From the NCBI RefSeq assembly GCF_000160035.2, contig NZ_KI535368.1:372001-436000 (forward strand): a DNA stretch of 64,000 nucleotides, given 5' to 3'. The stretch is from Catonella morbi ATCC 51271. GTDB lineage: Bacteria; Bacillota; Clostridia; Lachnospirales; Lachnospiraceae. A program made the translations under genes and the position numbers. This document shows, one piece after another, positions 42,551 through 51,907 of this stretch; the stretch's first letter is position 1; each line of letters starts with the position of its first letter. A model generated the notes under the pieces. It was not told where the DNA came from and searched no databases. It saw only the letters and a program-made list of their open reading frames with translations.

Positions 42551-44257
42551 ATGAAGAAAAAAATAATTCCTATTACAGTTATAATCTCGCTGATTGTAAT
42601 AGCGGTAATATCTGTTCTTGTTATTTTAGTGGGTAAGATAATGAAAGATGGTATACCAAATAAGACAGTAATCTCATTGACAGATTATTATAAGGTTCCT
42701 GAAGGGGAAGCAAGGCTCATTGTTGATATCAGAAAGAGCGATGAGAATGCACTGATAAGAAATGAAACTGCCTATCTTCCTTATGATGTGGCAGAGAAAA
42801 TCCTGTCGAGAATATACTATGATGTAATGGATGACGTGATAGTATATACGACCGCTACAGAAAAATATATTTATCAGGCAGATGAAAAAGAGTATAAAGT
42901 AAACGGAAAGAGCAAAAAGGAAGATAATCCAAGCTTCACGGAAGAAGGCGGCAATATCTTTGTTTCCGTTGATTTTATAAAAAAATGGCATGATATGAAG
43001 GTTGATATTTTTAAAGATCCCGGACGGGTAATTATTTTTGAAAACAATAATGAAGAATATAAATTCTGTGAAGTTAAAAAGGAAACTGAATTAAGAGAAG
43101 GCGGAAGCAACAAGGATGCCATATTAAAAACATTGAATGCCGGTGATAAGGTATATCTGATTGAAGATACAACAGCAGATTATATCAGAGTATTTACCGA
43201 AGATGGTGTAACCGGTTATGCAAAGGTTGATAAGCTGGATATTGAGAATGTTGAGACTAAGAAGTATGCTTTTGACAGAGACAAGGAAGACGATGGGTAT
43301 ACAAGCATAACCAGAAAAGAACCTGTAGTGCTTGGTTGGCATCAGGTTACGAGTAAAGCGGCAAATGCGGGCTGGGGGAGTGCCCTTGCCAAAGCAGAGG
43401 GAGTTAATGTAGTATCTCCTACCTGGTTTAGCGTGGCTGATTCAGAGGGAGAACTTACGACCTTTGCTTCCAAAGACTATGTGGATAAAATTCACAATAT
43501 AAATATAGATGTATGGCCTTTGGTAAATGATTTTAATAAGGATGTAGACTTTAAAAAGCTTTTAACAAGTACAACTTCAAGGACTAAGTTAATAAATAAT
43601 ATAATTTATTTTGTTGAGGAATATAATCTTGACGGAATCAACATAGATTTTGAAAGGATTAAGGCTTCTTATGCCGGAGGCTATATCCAGTTTTTAAGAG
43701 AGCTTTCTATTGAAATGAGAAGGAGAAATAAGGTACTTTCCATAGATAATTACATACCTTTGGATTTTAATTCATTTTACAATCTAAAAGAGCAGGGAGT
43801 ACTTGCTGACTATATCTGTGTGATGGCTTATGACGAGCATTACTCGGGTTCTTCGGAAGCAGGCTCGGTATCAAGTCTTAACTGGGTGAAGAAGAGCATT
43901 AAAAACACTGCAGCAAGTGTTCCTATGAATAAGATTATTGTCGGTTTGCCGTTTTACACCAGAATATGGAGAGAGACTAAGGATGGAAAGCTTAAAACCA
44001 AGGCCTTAGGTATGGAAGGCGGACTTAATTTGGTTAGTGCAAATAAAGCTAAAAAAGAATGGAACAAAGAAAACGGTCAATACTATGCTGAATGGAAAGA
44101 CGGAAAAGACAGGATGAGAATCTGGCTTGAAGAAGAGAAGTCTGTTGCGGCAAAGCTTAAACTGGTGGATAAGGACAAGGTTGCAGGTATAGCTTTTTGG
44201 AAGCTTGGACTTGAGAAAAAGGAAGCTTGGAACAGTGTGTTAAACTGGCTTAAATAA
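42551..44257 (+). CDS. Membrane-anchored GH18-family glycosidase (YaaH/YdhD-like) with SH3 domain
   Basis: This 568-residue protein begins with a membrane anchor (about residues 5-28), then a copper-amine-oxidase-like N domain, a bacterial SH3 domain (LREGGSNKDAILKTLNAGDKVYLIEDT, about 185-235) and a GH18 barrel. The catalytic motif LDGINIDFERIKAS (about residue 360) keeps the proton-donor Glu, with Asn in place of the first inner Asp. VMAYDEHYSGS and IIVGLPFYTRIW complete the fold. Such proteins cut or bind peptidoglycan and chitin-like glycans. It closes the kinase group and is followed by a terminator. Confidence 0.87.
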   Translation: MKKKIIPITVIISLIVIAVISVLVILVGKIMKDGIPNKTVISLTDYYKVPEGEARLIVDIRKSDENALIRNETAYLPYDVAEKILSRIYYDVMDDVIVYTTATEKYIYQADEKEYKVNGKSKKEDNPSFTEEGGNIFVSVDFIKKWHDMKVDIFKDPGRVIIFENNNEEYKFCEVKKETELREGGSNKDAILKTLNAGDKVYLIEDTTADYIRVFTEDGVTGYAKVDKLDIENVETKKYAFDRDKEDDGYTSITRKEPVVLGWHQVTSKAANAGWGSALAKAEGVNVVSPTWFSVADSEGELTTFASKDYVDKIHNINIDVWPLVNDFNKDVDFKKLLTSTTSRTKLINNIIYFVEEYNLDGINIDFERIKASYAGGYIQFLRELSIEMRRRNKVLSIDNYIPLDFNSFYNLKEQGVLADYICVMAYDEHYSGSSEAGSVSSLNWVKKSIKNTAASVPMNKIIVGLPFYTRIWRETKDGKLKTKALGMEGGLNLVSANKAKKEWNKENGQYYAEWKDGKDRMRIWLEEEKSVAAKLKLVDKDKVAGIAFWKLGLEKKEAWNSVLNWLK

Positions 44258-44272
44258 AAGTAAATTTTAGAT

Positions 44273-44317
44273 AATTCTCCTATTGCCATAGTAATATTAC
44301 AATGCAATAGGGGAATT
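44273..44317. terminator. Terminator after the GH18 gene
   Basis: AATTCTCCTATTGC pairs with GCAATAGGGGAATT across 17 bases, and GATTTTTATT follows. Confidence 0.8.
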
Positions 44318-44338
44318 GATTTTTATTATCAATTTTAC

Positions 44339-44367
44339 TTGACGGAATATGGCACTTAGGGTAAAAT
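44339..44367 (+). promoter_or_regulatory. Promoter of the iron-uptake operon
   Basis: TTGACG at 44339-44344 and TAAAAT at 44362-44367 are 17 bases apart, 53 bases before DUF4418. An iron-regulator operator would be expected here, but I cannot assign a clear Fur or DtxR box by eye. Confidence 0.6.
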
Positions 44368-44420
44368 ATAAAACCGATAGTATTACTAGGAATAAAAATA
44401 ATCAAAATAGGAGGGTATTT

Positions 44421-44840
44421 ATGGAAAAACAGAAGAAACTTCCAATGTTACTTTCGGTGATTTTACTTGCACTAAGCCTTTGTTTGACTTTTGGGGTAAA
44501 ATTTGTATTTCATGCCTGCCCTATGATGGGACATGAAATGGGTAAAGTTATGCCTTGTCATTGGGCTGAAAGAGCAGTATTTACTACAGGTGTGGTACTT
44601 GTTGTGATGTCATTATTATTGTTTGTTTTCAAGAACAAGGGTGAGAAGGCTGCTATATCGGCCTGCATGGTACCTGTGACAATAGCAGCTATGTTATTTC
44701 CGCAGACTATAATCAACCTTTGTATGAAGCCTGATATGATGTGCAGAACTCACATGCGTCCGGGAGTAATCGGTGTTACCGCAGTTTTAATAGTTGTTGA
44801 GTGTATCAGTATAATAATAAACCTGAAAAAAGATAAGTAA
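44421..44840 (+). CDS. DUF4418 membrane protein
   Basis: This 139-residue protein has four membrane helices and the DUF4418 pattern FVFHACPMMGHEMGKVMPCHWAERAVF near the first loop. Its Cys, His and Met residues could bind metal (inference). The ATG at 44421 follows AGGAGGG. It is the first gene of the operon, 39 bases before the ABC permease. Confidence 0.85.
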   Translation: MEKQKKLPMLLSVILLALSLCLTFGVKFVFHACPMMGHEMGKVMPCHWAERAVFTTGVVLVVMSLLLFVFKNKGEKAAISACMVPVTIAAMLFPQTIINLCMKPDMMCRTHMRPGVIGVTAVLIVVECISIIINLKKDK

Positions 44841-44879
44841 TTAACTTCCCCTAATCAGTTTAAGAAAGTTGGAGAGAAA

Positions 44880-46085
44880 ATGTCTGTATTTAAGAGTATT
44901 TCATACAAGAATATAGCAAGGAGACCAAGCAGAACCTTTATTTTGATATTACTGTCTGCGTTGCTATGTTTCTCTGTTACAGGTGGTTCTTTGGCAATAA
45001 CAAGCCTTAAGGGAGGATTGATGTCTCTAAAGTCAAGACTTGGAGCGGATGTTATGGTTGTTCCGTATGAAGCGACAACAAAGACTAATTTTTCTAATAT
45101 GATTTTGCAGGGAAACCCGGGATATTTCTACATGAATAGGAGTATTTTGGAGAAAATAAAAAAAATAGAGGGAATAAAAGAAATTTCTGAACAGTATTTT
45201 CTTGCTTCCGCAAAAGCAGGCTGTTGCTCTGCAAAGCTCCAGCTTATAGGCTTTGATCCGGCTACGGATTTTACTGTAAAGCCTTGGGTTAAAGAGTCTT
45301 ATGACGGAAAACTGGGTGAGTTTGAAATGCTTGTAGGTAATGACCTCAATGCTTTTGCGGGAGACCAACTTACGTTTTACAATAAAGTATGTACTGTTAA
45401 GGGAAAACTTAAAAAAACCGGCACTTACTTGGATACAGCAGTATATATGAGTATTGATTCTGTAAAAGCCCTTCTGAAATCAGCTGAAGATTTGGGCATG
45501 GTAACCAATGGCAAGGGAAGCCCTGATGAGCTTACCTCCTGTATACTTATAAATGTAGCTGATGGTTACACTCCTCTGGAAGTAATGAGCGAAATAAATA
45601 CAAAAACCCGCGGAGTAGAAGCTATACAGACAAAGGACATGATTTCGGGAGTTGCCGGACAGCTTGAATCTGCATCTAAAATCATCGGTTTCCTTATTGT
45701 TGCAATCTGGTTACTTTCAATCTTCATACTGATACTTGCATTTACAATGATTGCTAATGAAAGAAAAAAAGAGTTTGCAATACTTAGGGTTTTAGGTTCT
45801 TCAAGAAAGATGGTGGCAGGTATTATTCTTAAAGAGGCCTTTATGGTAAATCTTATGGGAAGCCTGATAGGAGCCGTAATAGCTGTGCTGGCGGTGATGC
45901 TCTTAGGCGGAATCAGTCTTAGCAGCTTTGATCTTCCGTTTTTGCTGCCGGGATTTACTGAAATGCTTTTGCTTGCTGTTATTACAATTATAGTATCTGT
46001 AATTGCCGGTTGTCTGGCTTCTTCTCTGAGTGCATTTAAGGCATCTAAAATAGATACGGCACTTATCTTAAGGGAGGGCAACTGA
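44880..46085 (+). CDS. FtsX/MacB-type ABC transporter permease
   Basis: This 401-residue permease has an N-terminal helix (about 18-40), a large extracellular domain and three C-terminal helices with the FtsX/MacB core (IANERKKEFAILRVLGSSRKMVAGIILKEA). It pairs with the ATPase that begins one base before its stop. It belongs to a second ABC set besides the one at 50.6-53.7 kb. DUF4418-ABC pairs of this kind are often linked to metal loci (inference). Confidence 0.85.
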   Translation: MSVFKSISYKNIARRPSRTFILILLSALLCFSVTGGSLAITSLKGGLMSLKSRLGADVMVVPYEATTKTNFSNMILQGNPGYFYMNRSILEKIKKIEGIKEISEQYFLASAKAGCCSAKLQLIGFDPATDFTVKPWVKESYDGKLGEFEMLVGNDLNAFAGDQLTFYNKVCTVKGKLKKTGTYLDTAVYMSIDSVKALLKSAEDLGMVTNGKGSPDELTSCILINVADGYTPLEVMSEINTKTRGVEAIQTKDMISGVAGQLESASKIIGFLIVAIWLLSIFILILAFTMIANERKKEFAILRVLGSSRKMVAGIILKEAFMVNLMGSLIGAVIAVLAVMLLGGISLSSFDLPFLLPGFTEMLLLAVITIIVSVIAGCLASSLSAFKASKIDTALILREGN

Positions 46086-46774
46086 TGAAACTTACGGCAA
46101 ATAAAGTAAGTAAATGGTTTTTAAGAGCAAGAGAAGGCTCTAATAAATTTTATGCGCTAAACGAAAGCGATTTTGAACTAAATCCGGGAGAACTGACGGT
46201 ATTATACGGACAGTCGGGGAGCGGTAAAAGCACCTTATTAAACATTTTGTCGGGACTTCTGACACCAAGCTCAGGTAAGGTTATGGTGGGAGAAACTGAT
46301 ATACATGCATTGGATGATGCAGGGGTGTCTAAGTTTAGAAATGAACATTTCGGTATTATACTTCAGGGACAGTCAGCTATAAATACTCTGACTGTAATCG
46401 AAAATGTTCTTCTTCCGTACAGTCTTTATCCAAAGTCAGGTAAAAACTGTGCGGATATGGAAGAGAGAGCCGGAGAACTTCTTAAAAAGACAGGGATAGA
46501 AGAACTTAAAAATGTTATGCCTACAGAATTATCGGGTGGTGAACTTAGGAGAATGGCTATATCAAGAGCGCTTATAAATAATCCTGAATTTATACTTGCA
46601 GATGAGCCGACTTCCGATCTTGATGATGAAAATACCGAGATAGTGTTAGAAATGTTTAAAACCCTTGCAAATGATGGAAAATCGGTGCTTGTAATAACCC
46701 ATGACAAAGAAGTTTTTAAGTTTGCTGACAGAATTTTTGAAATGAAATCGGGAAATATACTTGACAAAAATTAA
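46085..46774 (+). CDS. ABC transporter ATP-binding protein (MacB/LolD type)
   Basis: This 229-residue ATPase has Walker A GQSGSGKST, Q-loop ILQGQSAIN, signature ELSGGELRRMAISRAL, Walker B FILADEPTSDLDDENTE and the switch His in ITHDKEV. The start overlaps the permease stop by one base. It powers the upstream permease. Substrate unknown; operon position suggests iron or a surface iron factor. Confidence 0.93.
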   Translation: MKLTANKVSKWFLRAREGSNKFYALNESDFELNPGELTVLYGQSGSGKSTLLNILSGLLTPSSGKVMVGETDIHALDDAGVSKFRNEHFGIILQGQSAINTLTVIENVLLPYSLYPKSGKNCADMEERAGELLKKTGIEELKNVMPTELSGGELRRMAISRALINNPEFILADEPTSDLDDENTEIVLEMFKTLANDGKSVLVITHDKEVFKFADRIFEMKSGNILDKN

Positions 46775-46832
46775 AATTTGGGATAGTTTATTAAGGGTTA
46801 GTTATAGCTAATTTAAAAGAGAGGCAAAGCTG

Positions 46833-48362
46833 ATGTTTATAAAAAAGAGAAGAATATTGTTGGCAAGAATTTGGATTGTATTATTTATCTTCCTTGCCGG
46901 TTTAGGATTTAGAACTGTAGTTAAGGCAGAAGGCGAGTATTATGCAACCTGGAAAGAGTACAAGGAAAGCGGAGCACCTTCCGCTAACTGGGAAGATGTT
47001 GCCAACGCTATGGATACTGTCTTTGAACATGCAAAGGAAGTGTACAAGGCAGGAGATGCAAAAGGTGCTTATGATTCTGTAAATCATGGATATTATGGCT
47101 ACTATGAGACAACCGGCTTTGAAAGACTTACACTTGGTAAGATATCGGGAGCCAGAAAGTCTGAGGTTGAATTACAGTTTGCGGCTTGTAAGGCTGTTAC
47201 AAAAAATAACGGCTCTACAGATGAATTTAATAAAGAAATAGATAAGCTTAAGTCAATGATTAGAAATGATGCAGCTATTCTTGACGGAAAGAAGCCGACA
47301 GCTTCGGGCAAAGGAAATGCTAAAGCAGGAAGTGCGGATGAAGCAACCATAAGACAGGTTGTTGAGGAAGTGCTTGCTGAGCAGTCGGGCGGTTCTACCA
47401 GTGCCGCAACTGCTACCTTCATAGCCTGCTTTTCTATTATACTCAGAGAAGGCTTTGAGGCGATACTTATAGTAGGTGCCATTATTGCGTATCTGATAAA
47501 GTCATCAGGTGGCGATGCGGAAAGAAAAAAGAAACTTACAAGACCGGTTTATATCGGTTCATTAGTCGGTATAGTTGCAAGTTTTGCTTTAGCCTGGCTC
47601 TTAGATGTACTTACACTTGCAAACAGTGCTTCACAGGAAATTATAGAAGGTGTTACTGCACTTACGGCGGTTGTAGTACTGTATTATGTAAGTAACTGGA
47701 TGCTTTCTAAATCTGAAAGTGATGCTTGGACAAATTATATTAAGAGTAAAACAGAGACTAATGCAAAGAGCGGAAGTACTATGGCACTTGCAATTACGGC
47801 TTTTCTTGCTGTGTTTAGAGAAGGAGCGGAGGTAGTGCTGTTCTTCCAGCCTATGCTTAAAGATGAAAACATACATATGGTATGGGCAGGTCTTATCGTC
47901 GGATTTATAGTACTTATATTTGTATACTATGCAATCAATGCATTTAGTTTAAGGATACCGCTTAAACCTTTCTTTACTGCAACAAGCATACTTATGTTTA
48001 TTATGTCTATATCATTCCTGGGTGCAGGTATTAAAGAGTTTATAGAGGGTGATGTGCTTGTTATGACTTCTCCGGACTGGCTTGCAGGGCTCATACCTTC
48101 AAATGAGTTTTTTGAAGTGCTTGGTATTTATCCGATACTTGAAACTCTTATTCCTCAGTTGATACTTTTAGTTATTACTATAGTGGTTTACCTCAGCTGG
48201 AGGAAGAAAAATATTGCAATCAGGGCGGAAGCTGACAAGAAGAGAGCCGAAGAAAAAGCTAAGAAAGAAGCTCTTGCAAAGGAAGAAGAAGAGAAGAAGT
48301 TAAAGGAACTTATCAGAACTGTGGTCAAGGAAGTAATGCAGGAGAAAGAGGCTCAGGCTTAA
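46833..48362 (+). CDS. FTR1-family iron permease
   Basis: This 509-residue protein has a signal-like N-terminus (residues 10-30), an extracellular domain (about 30-180) and a seven-helix FTR1 permease with both iron motifs, REGFE (IILREGFEAILIVGA, about residue 207) and REGAE (AVFREGAEVVLFFQP, about 330). The C-terminus is a Lys/Glu coil. FTR1 permeases carry iron across the membrane. The layout, with the P19-like lipoprotein and DUF2318 protein following, matches the Campylobacter P19 and E. coli Fet systems. Confidence 0.93.
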   Translation: MFIKKRRILLARIWIVLFIFLAGLGFRTVVKAEGEYYATWKEYKESGAPSANWEDVANAMDTVFEHAKEVYKAGDAKGAYDSVNHGYYGYYETTGFERLTLGKISGARKSEVELQFAACKAVTKNNGSTDEFNKEIDKLKSMIRNDAAILDGKKPTASGKGNAKAGSADEATIRQVVEEVLAEQSGGSTSAATATFIACFSIILREGFEAILIVGAIIAYLIKSSGGDAERKKKLTRPVYIGSLVGIVASFALAWLLDVLTLANSASQEIIEGVTALTAVVVLYYVSNWMLSKSESDAWTNYIKSKTETNAKSGSTMALAITAFLAVFREGAEVVLFFQPMLKDENIHMVWAGLIVGFIVLIFVYYAINAFSLRIPLKPFFTATSILMFIMSISFLGAGIKEFIEGDVLVMTSPDWLAGLIPSNEFFEVLGIYPILETLIPQLILLVITIVVYLSWRKKNIAIRAEADKKRAEEKAKKEALAKEEEEKKLKELIRTVVKEVMQEKEAQA

Positions 48363-48447
48363 TAAGGAATTGTGTAATCAGGGTGATAAACGAATTATTT
48401 TTCGTTATCATATAAATTTTCATTTTCACATTTAATAGGAGGAGAAC

Positions 48448-49164
48448 ATGAAAAAGAAATTTTTATCACTTGCTATTGCAGCTACTTTTGCTGTAACAGC
48501 AATAACAGGATGTGGACAGAAGGCAAACAATGCTTCTACTGCAAGTAAAGCATCAAGTGCTAAGACAAGTACAGCAAGTACCAAAAGTACTGCAAGTACA
48601 GCAAGCGTACCTGCAAGCAAGGTATCCAATATTGTAGCAGACAATAAATCAGCTTCAACTACAAGTGCGGCAGCACCCGGAGATGCAGCAGGATTTACTG
48701 AATATCCGATTTTTGAAGATGAGAAGGTAGCTTTCCTTAACGTATCTGCTGTATATTTCCAGCCGGTTCCAATGTCTCCGGGTCAGGAGAAGATTGACAA
48801 GGAGAATGAGATTCATCTTGAGGCAGATATCTCAGCGCTTGAGAATAAGCTTGGTTATGGTACAGGTGACTGGGTTCCATACCTTACCATTGACTACTTA
48901 ATATCTGATAAAGATGGTAAAGAAGTAGCTAAGGGAACATTTATGCCAATGAGTGCTTCTGATGGTCCACACTATGGTGCAAACATCAAGATGGGTGAGT
49001 CAGGTTCTTACAAGCTTAAATTTACTATCCATAGCCCTGCTGAAAAAGGCTACTTAATTCATAGTGATAAGGAAACAGGCCCGGGAGAGGTTCTGGAGAA
49101 ATATTTTAAAGATGGCAATCTCACAGTTGAAAAAGACTGGGATTATGTAAAACAGAGCTGGTAA
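48448..49164 (+). CDS. P19/Tp34-type iron-binding lipoprotein
   Basis: This 238-residue protein has a lipoprotein signal with lipobox ITGC (Cys at about residue 22), a Ser/Ala/Thr-rich linker and a P19-type domain (NVSAVYFQPVPMSPGQ, EIHLEADISALENKLGYG, GTFMPMSASDGPHYGANIKM, TIHSPAEKGYLIHSD). The conserved Met, His and Glu residues bind copper and iron in P19. It would present iron to the FTR1 permease. AGGAGG precedes the start. Confidence 0.92.
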   Translation: MKKKFLSLAIAATFAVTAITGCGQKANNASTASKASSAKTSTASTKSTASTASVPASKVSNIVADNKSASTTSAAAPGDAAGFTEYPIFEDEKVAFLNVSAVYFQPVPMSPGQEKIDKENEIHLEADISALENKLGYGTGDWVPYLTIDYLISDKDGKEVAKGTFMPMSASDGPHYGANIKMGESGSYKLKFTIHSPAEKGYLIHSDKETGPGEVLEKYFKDGNLTVEKDWDYVKQSW

Positions 49165-49188
49165 TTTTAAGTTAATATCAGACTTTAC

Positions 49189-49219
49189 AGACAATTTGCT
49201 GCATTGGGAGTAAAATCCC
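49189..49219. terminator. Hairpin between the P19-like gene and the DUF2318 gene
   Basis: GCTGCAT and TGCAGC pair around a GGGA/TCCC inner stem. A second dyad around 49283-49310 follows. These may act as RNA-stability or attenuation elements within the operon. Confidence 0.4.
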
Positions 49220-49356
49220 GGTGCAGCTTATTGTGGTATATTAGGATATCCCATTTTCATACAATGAACATCTGCATATAGCAGGATGTACCTTAATATC
49301 TTGCTATATTCAGGTGCTTATACAAGGATTTGGGATTAATAGATAAGGAGAAAGAA

Positions 49357-50604
49357 GTGCTTAAGTATTTTGTTTTATCAACAGAGCAGCTACTTCCTAT
49401 GATGCTGCTTGCAGGACTTTTGATTTCGGGTGTTAAGTTTGCCGGACTTAAAGAGTATAAAAAATGTCAATATGCCTCAGTTATAGTCGGTATTATAAGT
49501 GCTGTTATTATGACTGTCTTTAAGACTACGACCAATAAAGTAGACACAGGTATGTGGAATGTCAGGATATATATGGTAAATGCGGCAGCCTTAGTTTTGT
49601 ATATTCTTGTAAGTCTGCTTGCGGGAAAGGTTGAAACAATAAAGAAAATATTGCAGTCTGCTATGCTTAGTATTATGGCAGCAGCCATGTTTTTATATTT
49701 CTTACCACCGTTTTTTGAAAATCCGCATGCTATTTTGTTTGCTGAACAAAGCATACTGTCCGCAAACTTTTTATATAGCATAGTTGGTATGTTCTTTGGT
49801 CTGGTTTTAAGTTTTGTAGCAGGGCTTGCAGTTTATAAGGGTAATATAAGGCTTAAGAGCGGATTTGCGATGACTGTAATATTTATATCCGTACTTATAA
49901 ATATGGTTAATGAACTTGGAGATACATTTAGTGTATTTCTTGCAAAGAGGATAATCAAAACCAATCATACTCTGTTTGTTTTTGCCGTATTTACTTCCAA
50001 TAATAAAATATGGTTTACCTTGCTTATTGCAGCAGTATGCCTTGTTATTCCGGCCGTTTTACTGATTAAGAGTCGTAATGTAAACGAACCATATGAAAAT
50101 AATGCAGAACATAGAAAAATAAGGGCAAAATGGAGAAATATCAAACGCTGGAGTATGACTGCGGTTGTCTGTGCCATATTTTCGTTTGTAACTCTTACAG
50201 GTCTGAGGGTATATGCAAATCAGGAAATAGAGATTTCTCCTATTGAAGAAGCCAAGGTTACAGATGACAGTGTAATTGTATCCTTTGAACAGGTGGCAGA
50301 CGGTCATCTTCACAGATTTGGCTATACTACTGAAAAGGGAAAAACCATAAGGTTCATAGTAATCAAAAAACCTAATTCGAGTGCTTACGGTATAGGACTT
50401 GATGCCTGCGATATCTGTGGTGAGACCGGATATTATGAAAGAGAAGGACAGGTGGTCTGCAACCTATGCAATGTAGTTATGAACATAAACACTATAGGTT
50501 TTAAGGGGGGCTGCAATCCGATAGTGATTGATTACAAGATTCACGATGGCAGTATAATTGTGCCTATCGCTGAACTTGTTAAACATGAGGATATTTTTAA
50601 GTAA
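49357..50604 (+). CDS. DUF2318 membrane protein with Cys-rich (CxxC) C-terminal domain
   Basis: This 415-residue protein has about nine membrane helices and a periplasm-facing C-terminal domain with two CxxC pairs (GLDACDICGETGYYEREGQ, VVCNLCNVVMNINTIG). It corresponds to FetA/Cj1660 of the P19-type iron systems. The start is taken as GTG at 49357, spaced correctly from AAGGAG; an in-frame TTG at 49330 has no ribosome site. The cysteines may bind a metal or take part in redox of iron. Confidence 0.85.
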   Translation: MLKYFVLSTEQLLPMMLLAGLLISGVKFAGLKEYKKCQYASVIVGIISAVIMTVFKTTTNKVDTGMWNVRIYMVNAAALVLYILVSLLAGKVETIKKILQSAMLSIMAAAMFLYFLPPFFENPHAILFAEQSILSANFLYSIVGMFFGLVLSFVAGLAVYKGNIRLKSGFAMTVIFISVLINMVNELGDTFSVFLAKRIIKTNHTLFVFAVFTSNNKIWFTLLIAAVCLVIPAVLLIKSRNVNEPYENNAEHRKIRAKWRNIKRWSMTAVVCAIFSFVTLTGLRVYANQEIEISPIEEAKVTDDSVIVSFEQVADGHLHRFGYTTEKGKTIRFIVIKKPNSSAYGIGLDACDICGETGYYEREGQVVCNLCNVVMNINTIGFKGGCNPIVIDYKIHDGSIIVPIAELVKHEDIFK

Positions 50605-50615
50605 GGGAGATAAAT

Positions 50616-51905
50616 ATGTTTTTTAGAATGGTAAAAGGAACTCTTATCCGCCAATGGAAAAAAATGATTCTTATTGCCTTTACTATAGGCCTCGGTGCAT
50701 CTCTTGCAACAGCCATGCTAAGTGTGGTGTTGGATGTGGGAGATAAGGTAAATAAAGAATTAAAGACATTTGGAGCAAATATAACAGTAATGCCAAAACG
50801 TCAGAGCGTGGTAAGTGACCTCTATGATGTGAGTGGAGGCAAGTCAAGCGGAGCTTATCTTAAGGAGAACGAATTAGGTAAGATTAAGACTATATTCTGG
50901 GCATTTAATATAGTTGACTATACTCCGTTTGTAAAGAGTAATGCTAAACTTTCTGACGGTTCTGATGTACAAGTGGTAGGAAGCTGGTTCAACCACCATA
51001 TGAATTTGCCTACAGGTGAACAGCTTGATGCAGGCATAGCAAGTCTTAGAAGCTGGTGGGAGATTAAAGACGGTAAATGGATAGATGAGCAGGCAAATTC
51101 AAACGAAAATGATTGTATGATAGGCAGTAAGCTTGCAGAAAAGCTTGGTGTAAAAGCAGGTGACAAGGTTAAAGTAAAGGGAAGTAAGGAAGAAAGAGAA
51201 TTAAATATAGTGGGTGTATTTTCCTCGGGAGGAGATGAGGATGAGCGTATATTTACAGGACTTAAGGCGGCTCAGGCTCTTAGCGGACTTGAGGGAAAGA
51301 TTGATTCCATAGAAGTAAGTGCTCTTACTACTCCTGATAATGAGCTTGCGGTTAAGGCAGCTAAAGATCCTCAGTCTTTAACTGTTGCTCAGTATGAAAT
51401 CTGGTATTGTACTGCTTATGTAAGCTCTATCTGTTATCAGATTCAGGAAGTTATAACCGACTCAGTAGCAGCCCCTGTAAGACAGGTGGCGGACTCGGAA
51501 GGAGCCATCCTTGACAAGACGCAGCTTCTTATGCTCCTTATAACCATACTCAGTCTCATAGGCTCGGCTCTAGGTATATGTAACCTTGTAACAGCATCAG
51601 TTATGGAGAGAAGCAGTGAAATAGGGCTTATGAAGGCAATAGGAGCTCATAATTCTGCGATTACGGGACTTGTACTTACTGAGATAATTATAACCGCGAT
51701 TATAGGCGGAACAGTCGGTTTTGGGTGCGGAATAGGCTTTGCCCAGATTATCGGAGAGAGTGTGTTTGGTTCGCTTATTACACTCAGACCTATGGTTATA
51801 CCTATAGTTGGGGTGCTTGTGGTAATAGTAACTCTTATAGGAAGTATACCTGCTATAAGAATGCTTCTTAAGCTTGAGCCTGAGGCAGTATTACATGGGA
51901 GATAG
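50616..51905 (+). CDS. Fet-type ABC transporter permease 1
   Basis: This 429-residue permease has the FtsX/MacB layout: an N-terminal helix, a large extracellular domain and three C-terminal helices with MERSSEIGLMKAIGAHNSAI. It starts 11 bases after the DUF2318 gene and stops two bases before permease 2. This corresponds to FetB/Cj1661 in order and type. Confidence 0.88.
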   Translation: MFFRMVKGTLIRQWKKMILIAFTIGLGASLATAMLSVVLDVGDKVNKELKTFGANITVMPKRQSVVSDLYDVSGGKSSGAYLKENELGKIKTIFWAFNIVDYTPFVKSNAKLSDGSDVQVVGSWFNHHMNLPTGEQLDAGIASLRSWWEIKDGKWIDEQANSNENDCMIGSKLAEKLGVKAGDKVKVKGSKEERELNIVGVFSSGGDEDERIFTGLKAAQALSGLEGKIDSIEVSALTTPDNELAVKAAKDPQSLTVAQYEIWYCTAYVSSICYQIQEVITDSVAAPVRQVADSEGAILDKTQLLMLLITILSLIGSALGICNLVTASVMERSSEIGLMKAIGAHNSAITGLVLTEIIITAIIGGTVGFGCGIGFAQIIGESVFGSLITLRPMVIPIVGVLVVIVTLIGSIPAIRMLLKLEPEAVLHGR

Positions 51906-51907
51906 AA

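Noticed and set aside
44339-44400. Fur or DtxR box in the iron operon promoter
   Set aside because: Only a partial dyad can be made out, so I do not call an operator.
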